Assembly (NCBI GenBank): GCA_963795795.1
Contig: CAWCJS010000027.1
Coordinates: 1 to 64,000, forward strand
Direction of reading: 5' to 3'
DNA length: 64,000 nt
From: Palsa-504 sp963795795
Lineage (GTDB): Bacteria > Actinomycetota > Actinomycetes > Streptosporangiales > Streptosporangiaceae
The notes under the pieces were generated by a model. The model was given only the letters and a program-made list of their open reading frames with translations. It was not told where the DNA came from and ran no database searches. Within the stretch, counting starts at the first letter, position 1. Every line of letters starts with the position of its first letter. This document shows positions 26,397 to 34,774 of this stretch, piece by piece. A program made the position numbers and the translations under genes.

Positions 26397-27509
26397 ATGA
26401 AGACCAAGGCCGCTGTCGTCACCGAGCCGGGCAAGCGCATCGAGATCGAGGAGCTGGACCTGGAGGGCCCGGGGCCTGGCGAGCTCCTGATCCGCTACAC
26501 CCACGCGGGCCTGTGCCACTCCGACCTGCACATCCTGCACGGTGACATCGACGCGCGGATGCCGATGGTGCTCGGCCACGAGGGCGCGGGAATCGTCGAG
26601 GAAGTCGGGCCCGGCGTGACCAGGGTGGCTCCCGGCGACCACGTGGTGTGCTCGTTCATCCCGAACTGCGGCACCTGCCGCTACTGCGCCACCGGGCGCC
26701 AGTCGATCTGCGACTGGGGCGCGACGATCCTGGAGGGCAGCCTGCCCGGCGGGCGGTTCCCGCTCACCGGGCCCGCCGGCGAGTACGGCACGATGTGCAT
26801 GCTCGGCACCTTCAGCCAGTACGGGGTGATCCACCAGAACTCGGCGGTCAAGGTTGACGATGACCTGCCGCTCGACAAGGCCGTGCTGGTCGGCTGCGGC
26901 GTGCCGACCGGGTGGGGTTCCGCGGTGTACTCCGCGGGCGTCACGGCCGGCGACACGGTCGTGATCTTCGGCATCGGCGGCATCGGCATCAACGCGGTCC
27001 AGGGCGCGCGCTACGCGGGCGCGAAGAACGTCATCGCCGTCGACCCGCTGGAGAACAAGCGGGAGAAGGCGATGGAACTCGGCGCCACCCACGCGTTCGC
27101 CACCGCCGACGAGGCGCTGGCGGCGATCCCCGACCTGACCAGGGGCCAGGGTGCGGATTCGGCCATCCTGACCGTGGACGTGATGACGGCCGAGGTGATC
27201 GGGGCCGGGTTCAACGCGATCGGCAAGGGCGGCGTGGTGATCGTCACCGGGCTGGGCAAGCTGCTCGAGCCCACCATCCAGCTGCCGGGGACGATCCTGA
27301 CCTTGTTCCGCAAGACCCTCAAGGGCAGCCTGTTCGGCGACTGCAACCCGACCTACGACATCCCGAAGATCCTCGGGCTGTACCAGGCCGGCGACCTCAA
27401 GCTGGACGAGATCATCACCAGGACCTACACCCTGGACCAGGTCAACGAGGGGTACGACGACCTGCTGGCCGGCAAGAACGTCCGCGGCGTCATCGTCCAC
27501 GAGCACTGA
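26397..27509 (+). CDS. NDMA-dependent (nicotinoprotein) zinc alcohol dehydrogenase
   Basis: A 370-residue medium-chain dehydrogenase. The catalytic zinc site is Cys40 (AGLCHSDLH) and His61-Glu62 (LGHEGAG). The structural zinc loop has Cys91, 94, 97 and 105 (NCGTCRYCATGRQSIC). The NAD site is FGIGGIGINAVQGARYAG followed by VIAVDPLENKREKA. The overall sequence fits the NDMA-dependent alcohol dehydrogenase family (Rxyl_3153 type). These enzymes hold NAD tightly and re-oxidise it through mycofactocin-linked electron transfer (family knowledge). They oxidise primary alcohols to aldehydes in the cytosol. ATG 26397 follows a GAAGGAG site. It is first in a run of co-directional genes leading to acyl-CoA metabolism. 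No mycofactocin biosynthesis genes lie in this window. Confidence 0.85.
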   Translation: MKTKAAVVTEPGKRIEIEELDLEGPGPGELLIRYTHAGLCHSDLHILHGDIDARMPMVLGHEGAGIVEEVGPGVTRVAPGDHVVCSFIPNCGTCRYCATGRQSICDWGATILEGSLPGGRFPLTGPAGEYGTMCMLGTFSQYGVIHQNSAVKVDDDLPLDKAVLVGCGVPTGWGSAVYSAGVTAGDTVVIFGIGGIGINAVQGARYAGAKNVIAVDPLENKREKAMELGATHAFATADEALAAIPDLTRGQGADSAILTVDVMTAEVIGAGFNAIGKGGVVIVTGLGKLLEPTIQLPGTILTLFRKTLKGSLFGDCNPTYDIPKILGLYQAGDLKLDEIITRTYTLDQVNEGYDDLLAGKNVRGVIVHEH

Positions 27510-27548
27510 CCCTGGTGCGGGGCGCGGTCCTTCCCGGAGCTCTGAGTT

Positions 27549-28424
27549 ATGTCGATACAGGTGGTGGGGCGCCAGCGCGAGCTTGAGCTGGTGCGGGCCG
27601 CGCTCGCGTCCGGCGCCCACATCCTGATCGAGGGACCGCCGGGCACGGGCAAGTCCACCCTGCTCAGGCAGGTCGCGGAGTCCAGGCACACCGAGTTCGT
27701 GCTGGTCGAGGGGAGCGCCGAGCTGACCCCGGCCCGCCTGATCGGGTCGTTCGACCCGGCGCTCGTGCTGGAACAGGGCTACCGGCCCGAGAACTTCTCC
27801 GACGGCCCGCTGGTCCGGGCGATGCGCGGCGGCGGGCTGCTGTACATCGAGGAGCTCAACCGGGTGCCCGAGGAGACGATCAACGTCCTGCTGACCGTGA
27901 TGTCCGAGGGCGAGATCAACGTGCCGCGGCTCGGGCGCGTCCCCGCGGACCCGAGCTTCCGGCTGGTCGCGGCCATGAACCCGTACAACTCGGTCGGGAC
28001 GTCGCGGCTGTCGACGGCGCTGTACGACCGGACCTGCCGGGTCTCGGTCGGCTACCAGGACGCCGAGACCGAGCGCCAGATCGTCCGGCTCTCCGCCGCG
28101 AGCGCCAAGCCGGGCCTGATCGCCGAGGCCGTGGACCTGGCCCGCGCCACCCGCGACCACCCTGACCTGCGCTCCGGTGCCTCGGTCCGGGGCGCCATCG
28201 ACTACGCCCGGCTGGTCCCGGAGCTCGCCGGCCTGCGCGGCGTGCCCGACGGCGACTGGCAAGCCGGCCTGGACGCGGCCCTGACCACGCTGTCCGGGCG
28301 GGTGCGGCTGCACGAGTCGTGCCGGCGGTCGGCCGACGACGTCATCGAGGAGATCTTCCGGCGGAAGAGGGCCGCCGGACCGGACGGCGACGCGGCGGGA
28401 GGCGAAACCAGCCCGGGGGAATGA
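27549..28424 (+). CDS. MoxR-family AAA+ ATPase
   Basis: A 291-residue AAA+ protein. Walker A is GPPGTGKS (29-36). Walker B is LLYIEEL (96-102), with Glu-Glu in place of the common Asp-Glu. Sensor 1 lies in VAAMNPYN, followed by STALYDRTCRVSVGY. MoxR ATPases act with VWA-domain partners as chaperones that insert metals or activate enzymes, as with CoxD/CoxE and NorQ/NorD (family knowledge). The stop overlaps the start of the VWA gene by 4 bp, so the pair is coupled. It lies 39 bp after the alcohol dehydrogenase gene, which makes that enzyme a possible client (inference). Confidence 0.85.
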   Translation: MSIQVVGRQRELELVRAALASGAHILIEGPPGTGKSTLLRQVAESRHTEFVLVEGSAELTPARLIGSFDPALVLEQGYRPENFSDGPLVRAMRGGGLLYIEELNRVPEETINVLLTVMSEGEINVPRLGRVPADPSFRLVAAMNPYNSVGTSRLSTALYDRTCRVSVGYQDAETERQIVRLSAASAKPGLIAEAVDLARATRDHPDLRSGASVRGAIDYARLVPELAGLRGVPDGDWQAGLDAALTTLSGRVRLHESCRRSADDVIEEIFRRKRAAGPDGDAAGGETSPGE

Positions 28425-29662
28425 CGAGCCCGCCGGCCGGTCCGCCGGCCGGCGGGCAGCACCAGCGGCCGTCGCCCAAGTCCGGACGGCGCGACGGCGC
28501 GACCACCGGGCGGCGCGAGCTAGGCCGTCACGCCCGCTTCGCCGAGCTCAGCCCCGAGGTCGGCGTGCTGGACGAGCAGGCCGCCCGCCAGGCCCTGGGG
28601 GAGGACCCGGCGACGTTCGAGCTGCTCGCGGCCATGACCATCGCGACCGACGAGCGGCTGCGGGAGGCCGCGATCCGGCTCGGCTCGGCGCTGGTGCTCG
28701 AGCGCGCCCGCGCCGGGCGGGCATCGATGCGGGGCGTATCGCGGCTGCGGTCCGCCCGCGGCGCCCTGGACGGCGACCTCGACATCGACGCCTCGGTCGA
28801 GGGCGTGTCGGCGGCCCGCACCGAGGCCCGGCCCGTCGCGCACGACGACCTGACCACGGTGCAGTGGGTCAGGCCCCGCACGGCGTTCGCGGTCGTGGTC
28901 GACCGGTCCGGCTCGATGAACGGCGGCAGGCTGGCGGCCGCCGCGACGGTCGCCGCCGCGTGCGCGCTGCGGTCCCCGGCCGAGCACGCCGTCCTGTCCT
29001 TCGCCGGGACCGTCGACGTCATCCGCCCCCTGGCCAGCGACATCCAGCCCGCGGCCGTCGCCGAGCGCCTGCTCCGCCTGCGAGGGCACGGCGTAACCAG
29101 GCTGGCCGCCGCGCTGCAGGCCGCGAGCGAGCAGCTGGCCCAGGCCCGGGCCCGCCGCCGGGTGGTCATCCTGCTGTCCGACTGCCGCAGCACCGACGAG
29201 GACGACACCGAGCAGACCGCCCGCAGCCTGCCGGAGCTGATCATCCTGGCCCCGGCCGACGATCACGACCAGGCCGCCCACCTAGCCGAAGTGACCGGCG
29301 CCCGCTGGGCCCCCCTAGCCCACCCGCTCGACGCCGCCGCGGTCCTGGACCGCCTGCTGGAGACCCCCGACGCCCCCGCCTTCACCGATCCACCCCGCGG
29401 CGCCCCCGCCTCCACCCATCCAGCCCGCCCCGGCGTCCACTCCACCGATCTGCCCCGCCCCGGCGTCCGATTCCACCGATCTGCCCCGCCCCGGCGTCCA
29501 CTCCACCGATCTGCCCCGCCCCGGCGTCCACTCCACCGATCCGCCCCGCCCCGGCGCCGATTTCACCGACCCAACCCGCCGCGGGGCCTGGTAGTAATGA
29601 GAGCCTCTGCGGCGGAGGGAGCGAGCGATGTCGTCTCCGGCGGTCGAGGGGCCGTACTTTGA
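28421..29662 (+). CDS. VWA-domain protein (CoxE/BchD-like), partner of MoxR; 3' end altered by a minisatellite frameshift
   Basis: A 413-residue protein as read. Residues 35-110 form a helical region (RHARFAELSPEVGVLDEQAARQAL). Residues 150-330 form a von Willebrand A domain with the MIDAS motif DRSGSM (Asp161, Ser163, Ser165) and the later GHGVTR and LSDCRSTDEDD segments. After about residue 325 comes a repeat-coded tail of Pro/Arg/His/Ser (TDLPRPGV, then HRSAPPRRP). One 31-bp unit among 30-bp units shifts the frame. Without that extra base the gene would end at a TAG-TAA-TGA cluster beginning at 29592. As read, it runs on to 29662 and overlaps the next gene. The VWA core is intact, and the tail is probably dispensable. 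Confidence 0.75.
   Translation: MTSPPAGPPAGGQHQRPSPKSGRRDGATTGRRELGRHARFAELSPEVGVLDEQAARQALGEDPATFELLAAMTIATDERLREAAIRLGSALVLERARAGRASMRGVSRLRSARGALDGDLDIDASVEGVSAARTEARPVAHDDLTTVQWVRPRTAFAVVVDRSGSMNGGRLAAAATVAAACALRSPAEHAVLSFAGTVDVIRPLASDIQPAAVAERLLRLRGHGVTRLAAALQAASEQLAQARARRRVVILLSDCRSTDEDDTEQTARSLPELIILAPADDHDQAAHLAEVTGARWAPLAHPLDAAAVLDRLLETPDAPAFTDPPRGAPASTHPARPGVHSTDLPRPGVRFHRSAPPRRPLHRSAPPRRPLHRSAPPRRRFHRPNPPRGLVVMRASAAEGASDVVSGGRGAVL
29441..29570. repeat. 30-bp minisatellite in the 3' end of the VWA gene
   Basis: The motif TCCACCGATCTGCCCCGCCC, plus about ten more bases, starts at 29441, 29472, 29502 and 29532, with a degenerate copy at 29562. Spacings are 31, 30, 30 and 30 bp. The 31-bp unit (CGATTCC in place of CACTCC) shifts the reading frame by one. 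A related, more diverged unit precedes it near 29380. Confidence 0.85.
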
Positions 29663-30632
29663 CGAGCTGGCGGTCGGCCAGGAGTTCGCCGGCGCCCCTG
29701 GCCTCACGCTGACCACGGGGCTGGCCGCGGCTCACCGGGCCATCATCGGGGACCGGCTCGCGCTGGCCCTGGACGGCGAACTGTGCCGCGAGGTCACCGG
29801 CGGCGGCCTGATCGCCTCGCCCGCCCTGGTCTGGGACGTCGCGATCGGGCAGTCCACCGTCGTCACCCAGCACGCCAAGGCCAACCTGTTCTACCGCGGG
29901 CTGGCGTTCCGCCGCGTCCCGGTGCTCGGCGACACGCTGCGCACCGTGACGCAGGTGGTCGCGCTGCGGCAGAACCAGCCACGCGAGGGCCGCGCGCCGA
30001 CCGGGCTGGCGGTCCTGCGGATCAGCACCGTGGACCAGGAATCCCGGCCGGTCCTGGACTTCTGGCGGTGCGCCATGCTGCCGCTGCGCGAGGCCAGCGG
30101 GCGGACCGGGCACGCCGACGAGCTGGACCCGGCCGTCCCGAAGGACGCGCCCGCAGGCCTGGGGGCACTGGTCGCCGGCTGGCGCCTGGACCGGTTCGCC
30201 GAGCGGTCCGCCGGGCCGCGCGCTGGCGCGTTGCGCGCAGGCCAGAGCTGGCCGGCGGTCGGCGGGGACGTGGTCTCCGCCGCGCCGGAACTGGCCCGGC
30301 TGACCCTCAACGTGGCGATAGTGCACCACGACTCCGCTGCGGCCGGCGGCCAGCACCTGGTCTACGGCGGGCACGCCATCGGCCTGGCGCTGGCTCAGGC
30401 CACCCGCTCGCTGCCCTCCATCGTCACCGTGGCGGCCTGGCACGGCTGCGACCACCTAGGCCCGGTGCACGAGGGCGACACGCTGCGCAGCACGATCTCC
30501 GTGGAGCAGGTCGATCCCCTGCCGGACGGGGGCGGCCTGGTCCACCTGCGCTCCCTGGTACGCGCCGACGCCCCTGGCGGGCTCGCGTCGCGCGCCGTCC
30601 TCGACTGGCGGTACGTGGCCGTAGTCGCCTGA
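29628..30632 (+). CDS. Double hot-dog (MaoC/FAS1-like) dehydratase or thioester enzyme
   Basis: A 334-residue protein with two hot-dog halves. The first (about 8-150) begins YFDELAVGQEFAG and contains LCREVTGGGLIASPALVWDV. The second (about 195-330) contains QHLVYGGHAIGLALAQATRSLP and ends in RAVLDWRYVAV. This fits the MaoC-like/FAS1-type dehydratase-domain proteins that hydrate or dehydrate CoA thioesters. The usual catalytic Asp/His pair of MaoC is only partly recognisable (YGGHAIGLA), so the reaction is uncertain. GGAGGGA at 29615-29620 marks the ATG at 29628. It begins a four-gene run with acyl-CoA ligase, CoA transferase and thiolase, so it most likely acts in the same CoA-ester pathway. 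Confidence 0.75.
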   Translation: MSSPAVEGPYFDELAVGQEFAGAPGLTLTTGLAAAHRAIIGDRLALALDGELCREVTGGGLIASPALVWDVAIGQSTVVTQHAKANLFYRGLAFRRVPVLGDTLRTVTQVVALRQNQPREGRAPTGLAVLRISTVDQESRPVLDFWRCAMLPLREASGRTGHADELDPAVPKDAPAGLGALVAGWRLDRFAERSAGPRAGALRAGQSWPAVGGDVVSAAPELARLTLNVAIVHHDSAAAGGQHLVYGGHAIGLALAQATRSLPSIVTVAAWHGCDHLGPVHEGDTLRSTISVEQVDPLPDGGGLVHLRSLVRADAPGGLASRAVLDWRYVAVVA

Positions 30633-30657
30633 CTGGCTCGTTATCTACACTGCGACC

Positions 30658-32193
30658 ATGTATCCAGGCACGTACGCCGCCGAGGCGCCGGACTCGATCG
30701 CGGCCGTGATGACCGGGACCGGCGAGACGCTCAGTTACGGTGAGCTCGACCGCCGTTCGGCTCAGCTGGCGCGCGTCCTGCGCGGGGCGGGCCTGCGCCC
30801 CGGTGACGTGGTGGCGCTGCTCACCGAGAACAACCTGCGGGCGTTCGAGGTTTACTGGGCCGCGCTGCGCTCGGGCCTGTACATCACCGCCGTCAACTAC
30901 CACCTCAGGCCGGACGAGGTCGCGTACATCGTCAACGACTCAGGCGCGGCGGTGCTCGTCGTGTCCGCCGAGCAGGCGGCCACCGCCGAGGCGATCGCGG
31001 ACCAGACCGCCGGGGTGAAGCTGCGGCTGGCCTTCGGCGGCCCGGTCGCCGGTTACGACAGCTACGAGGACACGATCGCGGCGGCGTCGGCGGAGCCGTT
31101 CGCCGACCAGCCGCACGGCGCCACGATGCTGTACTCCTCCGGCACCACCGGCCTGCCCAAGGGCGTCCGGCCGCCGCTGCCCGCCATCCAGGTATCCGAG
31201 CCGGGCGAATCCCTGGCCATGCTGGCGAGCATGTTCTTCGGCGTCAACCGAGACTGCGTATACCTGTCGCCAGGCCCGATCTACCACGCGGCGCCGCTGC
31301 GGTGGTGCGGCGCGATCCAGTCCCTCGGCGGCACCGTGGTCATGATGAAGCGGTTCGACGCCGAGCAGGCGCTGGCCGCCATCGAGCACCACCACGTCAC
31401 GCACGCCCAGTTCGTGCCGACCATGTTCGTCCGGATGCTCCAGCTGCCGCCGGAGATCAGGGGCCGTTACGACGTCTCGAGCCTGCGAGTCGCCATCCAC
31501 GCCGCCGCCCCGTGCCCGGTCGAGGTCAAGCAGAAGATGATCGACTGGTGGGGACCCGTCCTGGTGGAGTACTACGCGGGCACCGAAGGCAACGGCATGA
31601 CCGCCGTCGACAGCGCGACCTGGCTGACCAGGCCGGGCACCGTGGGCCGGGCCATCTTCGGCGGCGTGCGAATCTGCGCCGAGGACGGGACCGAACTGGC
31701 CGCGGGCCAGACCGGCGGTGTCTACTTCGAGCGCGACGAGGTCCCGTTCGCCTACCACAACGACCCGGACAAGACCCTCGCGTCCCAGCACCCCGAGCAC
31801 CCGGCCTGGACCACCCTCGGCGACATCGGCCACCTCGACGAGGACGGCTTCCTGTTCCTGACCGACCGCAGCGCCTTCACCATCATCTCCGGCGGCGTCA
31901 ACATCTACCCGCAGGAGACCGAGAACGTCCTTGCGCTCCACCCGGCCGTCTACGACGTCGCGGTGATCGGCGTTCCCGACCCGGAGATGGGCGAGTCGGT
32001 CGCCGCCTTCGTGCAGCCCGCCCCCGGCGCCGTGCCCGGACCGGAGCTCGAGCAGGAGATCATCGCGTTCGTCAAGTCGAAGATCGCCGGCTTCAAGGCG
32101 CCCAGGTCCGTGCGCTTCGTGGATCACCTGCCGCGCAGCGAGGCGGGCAAGCTGATGAAGACGGAGCTCAAGGCCAGGTACGCGCAGGCCTGA
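30658..32193 (+). CDS. Acyl-CoA synthetase (AMP-forming, FadD-like)
   Basis: A 511-residue ANL-superfamily enzyme. The P-loop-like motif is ATMLYSSGTTGLPKGV, and the adenylate-binding region is VEYYAGTEGNGMTAVDS. The Asp and Arg of the hinge lie in HPAWTTLGDIGHLDEDGFLFLTDRS, and the C-terminal catalytic Lys lies in PRSEAGKLMKTELK. It activates a carboxylic acid with ATP and loads it onto CoA in the cytosol. Chain length is not predictable. It starts 25 bp after the hot-dog gene and is followed by CoA-transferase and thiolase genes. That suggests entry of an acid, possibly derived from the alcohol oxidised upstream, into beta-oxidation-like steps (inference). Confidence 0.88.
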   Translation: MYPGTYAAEAPDSIAAVMTGTGETLSYGELDRRSAQLARVLRGAGLRPGDVVALLTENNLRAFEVYWAALRSGLYITAVNYHLRPDEVAYIVNDSGAAVLVVSAEQAATAEAIADQTAGVKLRLAFGGPVAGYDSYEDTIAAASAEPFADQPHGATMLYSSGTTGLPKGVRPPLPAIQVSEPGESLAMLASMFFGVNRDCVYLSPGPIYHAAPLRWCGAIQSLGGTVVMMKRFDAEQALAAIEHHHVTHAQFVPTMFVRMLQLPPEIRGRYDVSSLRVAIHAAAPCPVEVKQKMIDWWGPVLVEYYAGTEGNGMTAVDSATWLTRPGTVGRAIFGGVRICAEDGTELAAGQTGGVYFERDEVPFAYHNDPDKTLASQHPEHPAWTTLGDIGHLDEDGFLFLTDRSAFTIISGGVNIYPQETENVLALHPAVYDVAVIGVPDPEMGESVAAFVQPAPGAVPGPELEQEIIAFVKSKIAGFKAPRSVRFVDHLPRSEAGKLMKTELKARYAQA

Positions 32194-32220
32194 GATGAAC
32201 GCGGACGGGAGCCAGGCCGG

Positions 32221-33492
32221 TTGACGGCCGAGATCGGCGACATCGCCACGCTCGAGCTGACCAGGTACATCAGGCCGGGCGACACCGTGGCTTGGGGCCA
32301 GGCCTGCGCCGAGCCGCTCACCCTGACCCGCGCCCTGGCCGACCAGCGCCAGGAACTGGGCGGGGTCCGGTGCTTCGCCGGGATCTCCAGCTCGGCCGCC
32401 GTCCGCCCGGAGCACTGCGACTACCTGTCCTTTGCCTCCTACACCGCCGCCGGCGCCAACCGTGCCCTGCGGGCGGCGGGCCTGCTGGACATCCTCCCCT
32501 GCCACTACTCAGACCTGCCCCGGATCCTGAGCGACGGCCCGCTCCGCGCGGACGTGCTGTTCCTGTCCCTGCCGCCCGCCGGGCCCGACGGCAGGTTCGG
32601 GCTGGGCCTCGGGGCCGACTACGTGGCCGCGCTGATCGGCGGGGGCGCCCGGGTGATCGCCGAGGTCAACGATCAGGTCCCGGACGTCGGCTGCGACCGC
32701 AGGCTGAGCCGCGGCGAGATCGACGTGATCGTGTACACCTCGCGGCCGCCGGCGGAGTACCCCGCGGCCCCGGCCAGGCCAGCCGAGGCGGCCATCGCCG
32801 CCCACATCGCCGGCCTCGTGCCTGACGGCGCGACCATCCAGGTCGGCCTTGGCAGCATGCCGTCGGCCGTGGCGCGCCGCCTGCGGGATCATCGCGACCT
32901 GGGCGTCCACTCCGGGATGATCACCGACGCGATCGCCGAACTCATCGAGGCCGGCGTCGTCACCGGGGCGCGCAAGACCCTCGACCGGGGCCTGGCCGTG
33001 ACCGGCTTCCTGATGGGCACCAGGACCCTGATCGCCCGGGCCGCCGCGGACCGGACGATCCAGTTGCGCGACACCCGGTACACCCACGACCAGGCGGTAC
33101 TCGCCGCGCAGCACGCCCTGGTGGCCATCAACTCGGCCACCGAGGTCGACCTGACCGGCCAGGCCAACCTCGAGACCGCCGCGGGCCGGTACGTCGGTGC
33201 CGTCGGCGGAGCCGCCGATTTCCTGCGCGGCGCCGCCCAGTCGCCGGGCGGGCTGCCGGTGATCGCGCTGCCCTCGACGGCCGGGACGGCCAGCCGCATC
33301 GTGGCCACCCTGAGCGGCCCGGCCACCCTGGCCCGGGCCGACGCGGGCGTGATCGTGACCGAGCACGGCGTCGCCGACCTGCGCGGGCTGACCCTGGACC
33401 AGCGGCGCGAGCGGATGCTCGCGATCGCCCACCCTGACCACACGCGGGCCCTGGCGGCCGCGGCCGACGAGACAGTGGAGGACCGACCATGA
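32221..33492 (+). CDS. Acetyl-CoA hydrolase/CoA-transferase family protein
   Basis: A 423-residue protein of the class of 4-hydroxybutyrate/acetate/butyrate CoA-transferases. The N-terminal domain (RPGDTVAWGQACAEPLTLTRAL) and the C-terminal domain (VPDGATIQVGLGSMPSAVAR, HSGMITDAIAELIEAG, INSATEVDLTGQANLE, VGGAADFLRGA, VIVTEHGVADLRG) are all present. The catalytic Glu of this family is the one in the NSATEVDLTGQ region. Start: TTG 32221, since the nearby ATG at 32194 is out of frame and stops after nine codons. It overlaps the thiolase start by 4 bp. It would move CoA between acids, or hydrolyse acyl-CoA. Confidence 0.85.
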   Translation: MTAEIGDIATLELTRYIRPGDTVAWGQACAEPLTLTRALADQRQELGGVRCFAGISSSAAVRPEHCDYLSFASYTAAGANRALRAAGLLDILPCHYSDLPRILSDGPLRADVLFLSLPPAGPDGRFGLGLGADYVAALIGGGARVIAEVNDQVPDVGCDRRLSRGEIDVIVYTSRPPAEYPAAPARPAEAAIAAHIAGLVPDGATIQVGLGSMPSAVARRLRDHRDLGVHSGMITDAIAELIEAGVVTGARKTLDRGLAVTGFLMGTRTLIARAAADRTIQLRDTRYTHDQAVLAAQHALVAINSATEVDLTGQANLETAAGRYVGAVGGAADFLRGAAQSPGGLPVIALPSTAGTASRIVATLSGPATLARADAGVIVTEHGVADLRGLTLDQRRERMLAIAHPDHTRALAAAADETVEDRP

Positions 33493-34691
33493 CCATGCGA
33501 CGCGCGGCGATCGTTGCGCCCATGCGGACCCCGGTGGGCACGTTCGGCGGAGCCCTCCGCGACGTACCCGTCGAGGACCTGGCGGCCACGGCCATCAGGG
33601 CGGTGCTCGAGCGCACCGGCCTTGACCCCGGGCTCGTCGAGGACGTCGTCTTCGCCCAGTCGTACGCCAACGCCGAGACGCCCTGCCTCGGACGGTGGGC
33701 GGCCCTGCAGGCGGACCTCCCGGTCGGCGTGCCGGGACTGCAGATCGACCGGCGCTGCGGCGGGGGGCTCCAGGCGATCGTCACCGCGGCCATGATGGTG
33801 CAGACCGGCGCCGCCGACGTCGTGCTGGCGGGCGGGGCCGAGAGCATGAGCAACGCCGAGCACTACACGACCGCCGTCCGCTGGGGAGCCAAGTCGGGCA
33901 ACCAGGTTCTCTACGACCGCCTGGACCGGGGGCGGGAACGTTCGCAGCCGGAATGGCGGTTCGGCAAGATCTCCGGGATGATCGAGACCGCGGAGAACCT
34001 CGCCGCCCGGTACGGCATCACCAGGGACGAGGCGGACGCCTACGCCGCGCGCAGCCACCAGCGAGCCGCGCAGGCGTGGGCGGCGGGGCGGTTCGACGAC
34101 GAGGTGGTCCCGGTCCAGGTCCCGCAGCGGCGCGGCGAGCCGGTCACCGTCAGCCGGGACGAGGGCGTGCGGCCGGACTCGACCCCCGAGACCCTGGCCA
34201 AGCTGCGCGCGATCACGCCGGGCGGCACGGTCACCGCCGGCAACGCCAGCCAGCAGAACGACGCCGCCGCCGCGTGCCTGGTCGTGGCCGAGGACCGGCT
34301 CGCCGCGCTCGGCCTGGAGCCGCTCGGCTACCTGGTCGGCTGGGCGGCGGCCGGCTGCGACCCCGCCGTCATGGGCATCGGCCCGGTACCCGCCGTGGCC
34401 AAGCTCTTCGCCCGTACGGGCCTGGACTTCGGCGCCATCGACCTGGTCGAGCTGAATGAGGCGTTCGCCGTCCAGGTCCTCGCGGTTCTGGCTGGGTGGG
34501 AGTGGAACGAGCCGGACAAGCTCAACGTCAACGGATCAGGCATCTCGCTCGGCCACCCGATCGGCGCGACCGGAGCGCGGATGCTCGCGACCGGCCTGCG
34601 CGAGCTGCACCGGCGAAACGGTCGCTACCTCCTGGAGACCATGTGCGTGGGCGGCGGCCAGGGCGTCGCGGCCGTATTCGAGGCCGCCTGA
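33489..34691 (+). CDS. Thiolase (acetyl-CoA C-acyltransferase)
   Basis: A 400-residue thiolase with all active-site elements. The nucleophilic Cys is in RRCGGGLQAI, the family loop is GGAESMSN, and the asparagine motif is NEAFAVQVL. The base His is in GHPIGATGARM, and the second Cys is in CVGGGQGVA. It cleaves 3-ketoacyl-CoA with CoA, or runs in reverse to condense two acetyl-CoA units. The ATG at 33489 overlaps the CoA-transferase stop (ATGA), giving tight coupling. As the last gene of the run it completes a CoA-ester route of dehydratase, ligase, CoA-transferase and thiolase. No acyl-CoA or hydroxyacyl-CoA dehydrogenase is in the window, so those steps must come from elsewhere. Confidence 0.92.
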   Translation: MTMRRAAIVAPMRTPVGTFGGALRDVPVEDLAATAIRAVLERTGLDPGLVEDVVFAQSYANAETPCLGRWAALQADLPVGVPGLQIDRRCGGGLQAIVTAAMMVQTGAADVVLAGGAESMSNAEHYTTAVRWGAKSGNQVLYDRLDRGRERSQPEWRFGKISGMIETAENLAARYGITRDEADAYAARSHQRAAQAWAAGRFDDEVVPVQVPQRRGEPVTVSRDEGVRPDSTPETLAKLRAITPGGTVTAGNASQQNDAAAACLVVAEDRLAALGLEPLGYLVGWAAAGCDPAVMGIGPVPAVAKLFARTGLDFGAIDLVELNEAFAVQVLAVLAGWEWNEPDKLNVNGSGISLGHPIGATGARMLATGLRELHRRNGRYLLETMCVGGGQGVAAVFEAA

Positions 34692-34774
34692 ACGCAGCTG
34701 CCCACCAGTACGGTCCCAATTTGGGCCCCCGCCGATCCCCCCATGAGCAGGGCTCTAGCTGTACCATCACGCCC

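Noticed and set aside
26307..28313. A 668-codon open frame on the minus strand, antisense to the alcohol dehydrogenase and MoxR genes
   Set aside because: It is the mirror of well-supported genes in GC-rich DNA, has Pro/Arg/Gly/Asp-biased composition, no recognisable domain and no ribosome site.
29441..29570. CRISPR-like periodicity in the VWA gene
   Set aside because: There are no unique spacers. It is a simple 30-bp coding minisatellite.
27549..29662. MoxR-VWA pair as a phage-defence module
   Set aside because: The pair lies inside a metabolic block, the proteins have the maturation-chaperone type layout, and no nuclease, protease or toxin gene adjoins it.
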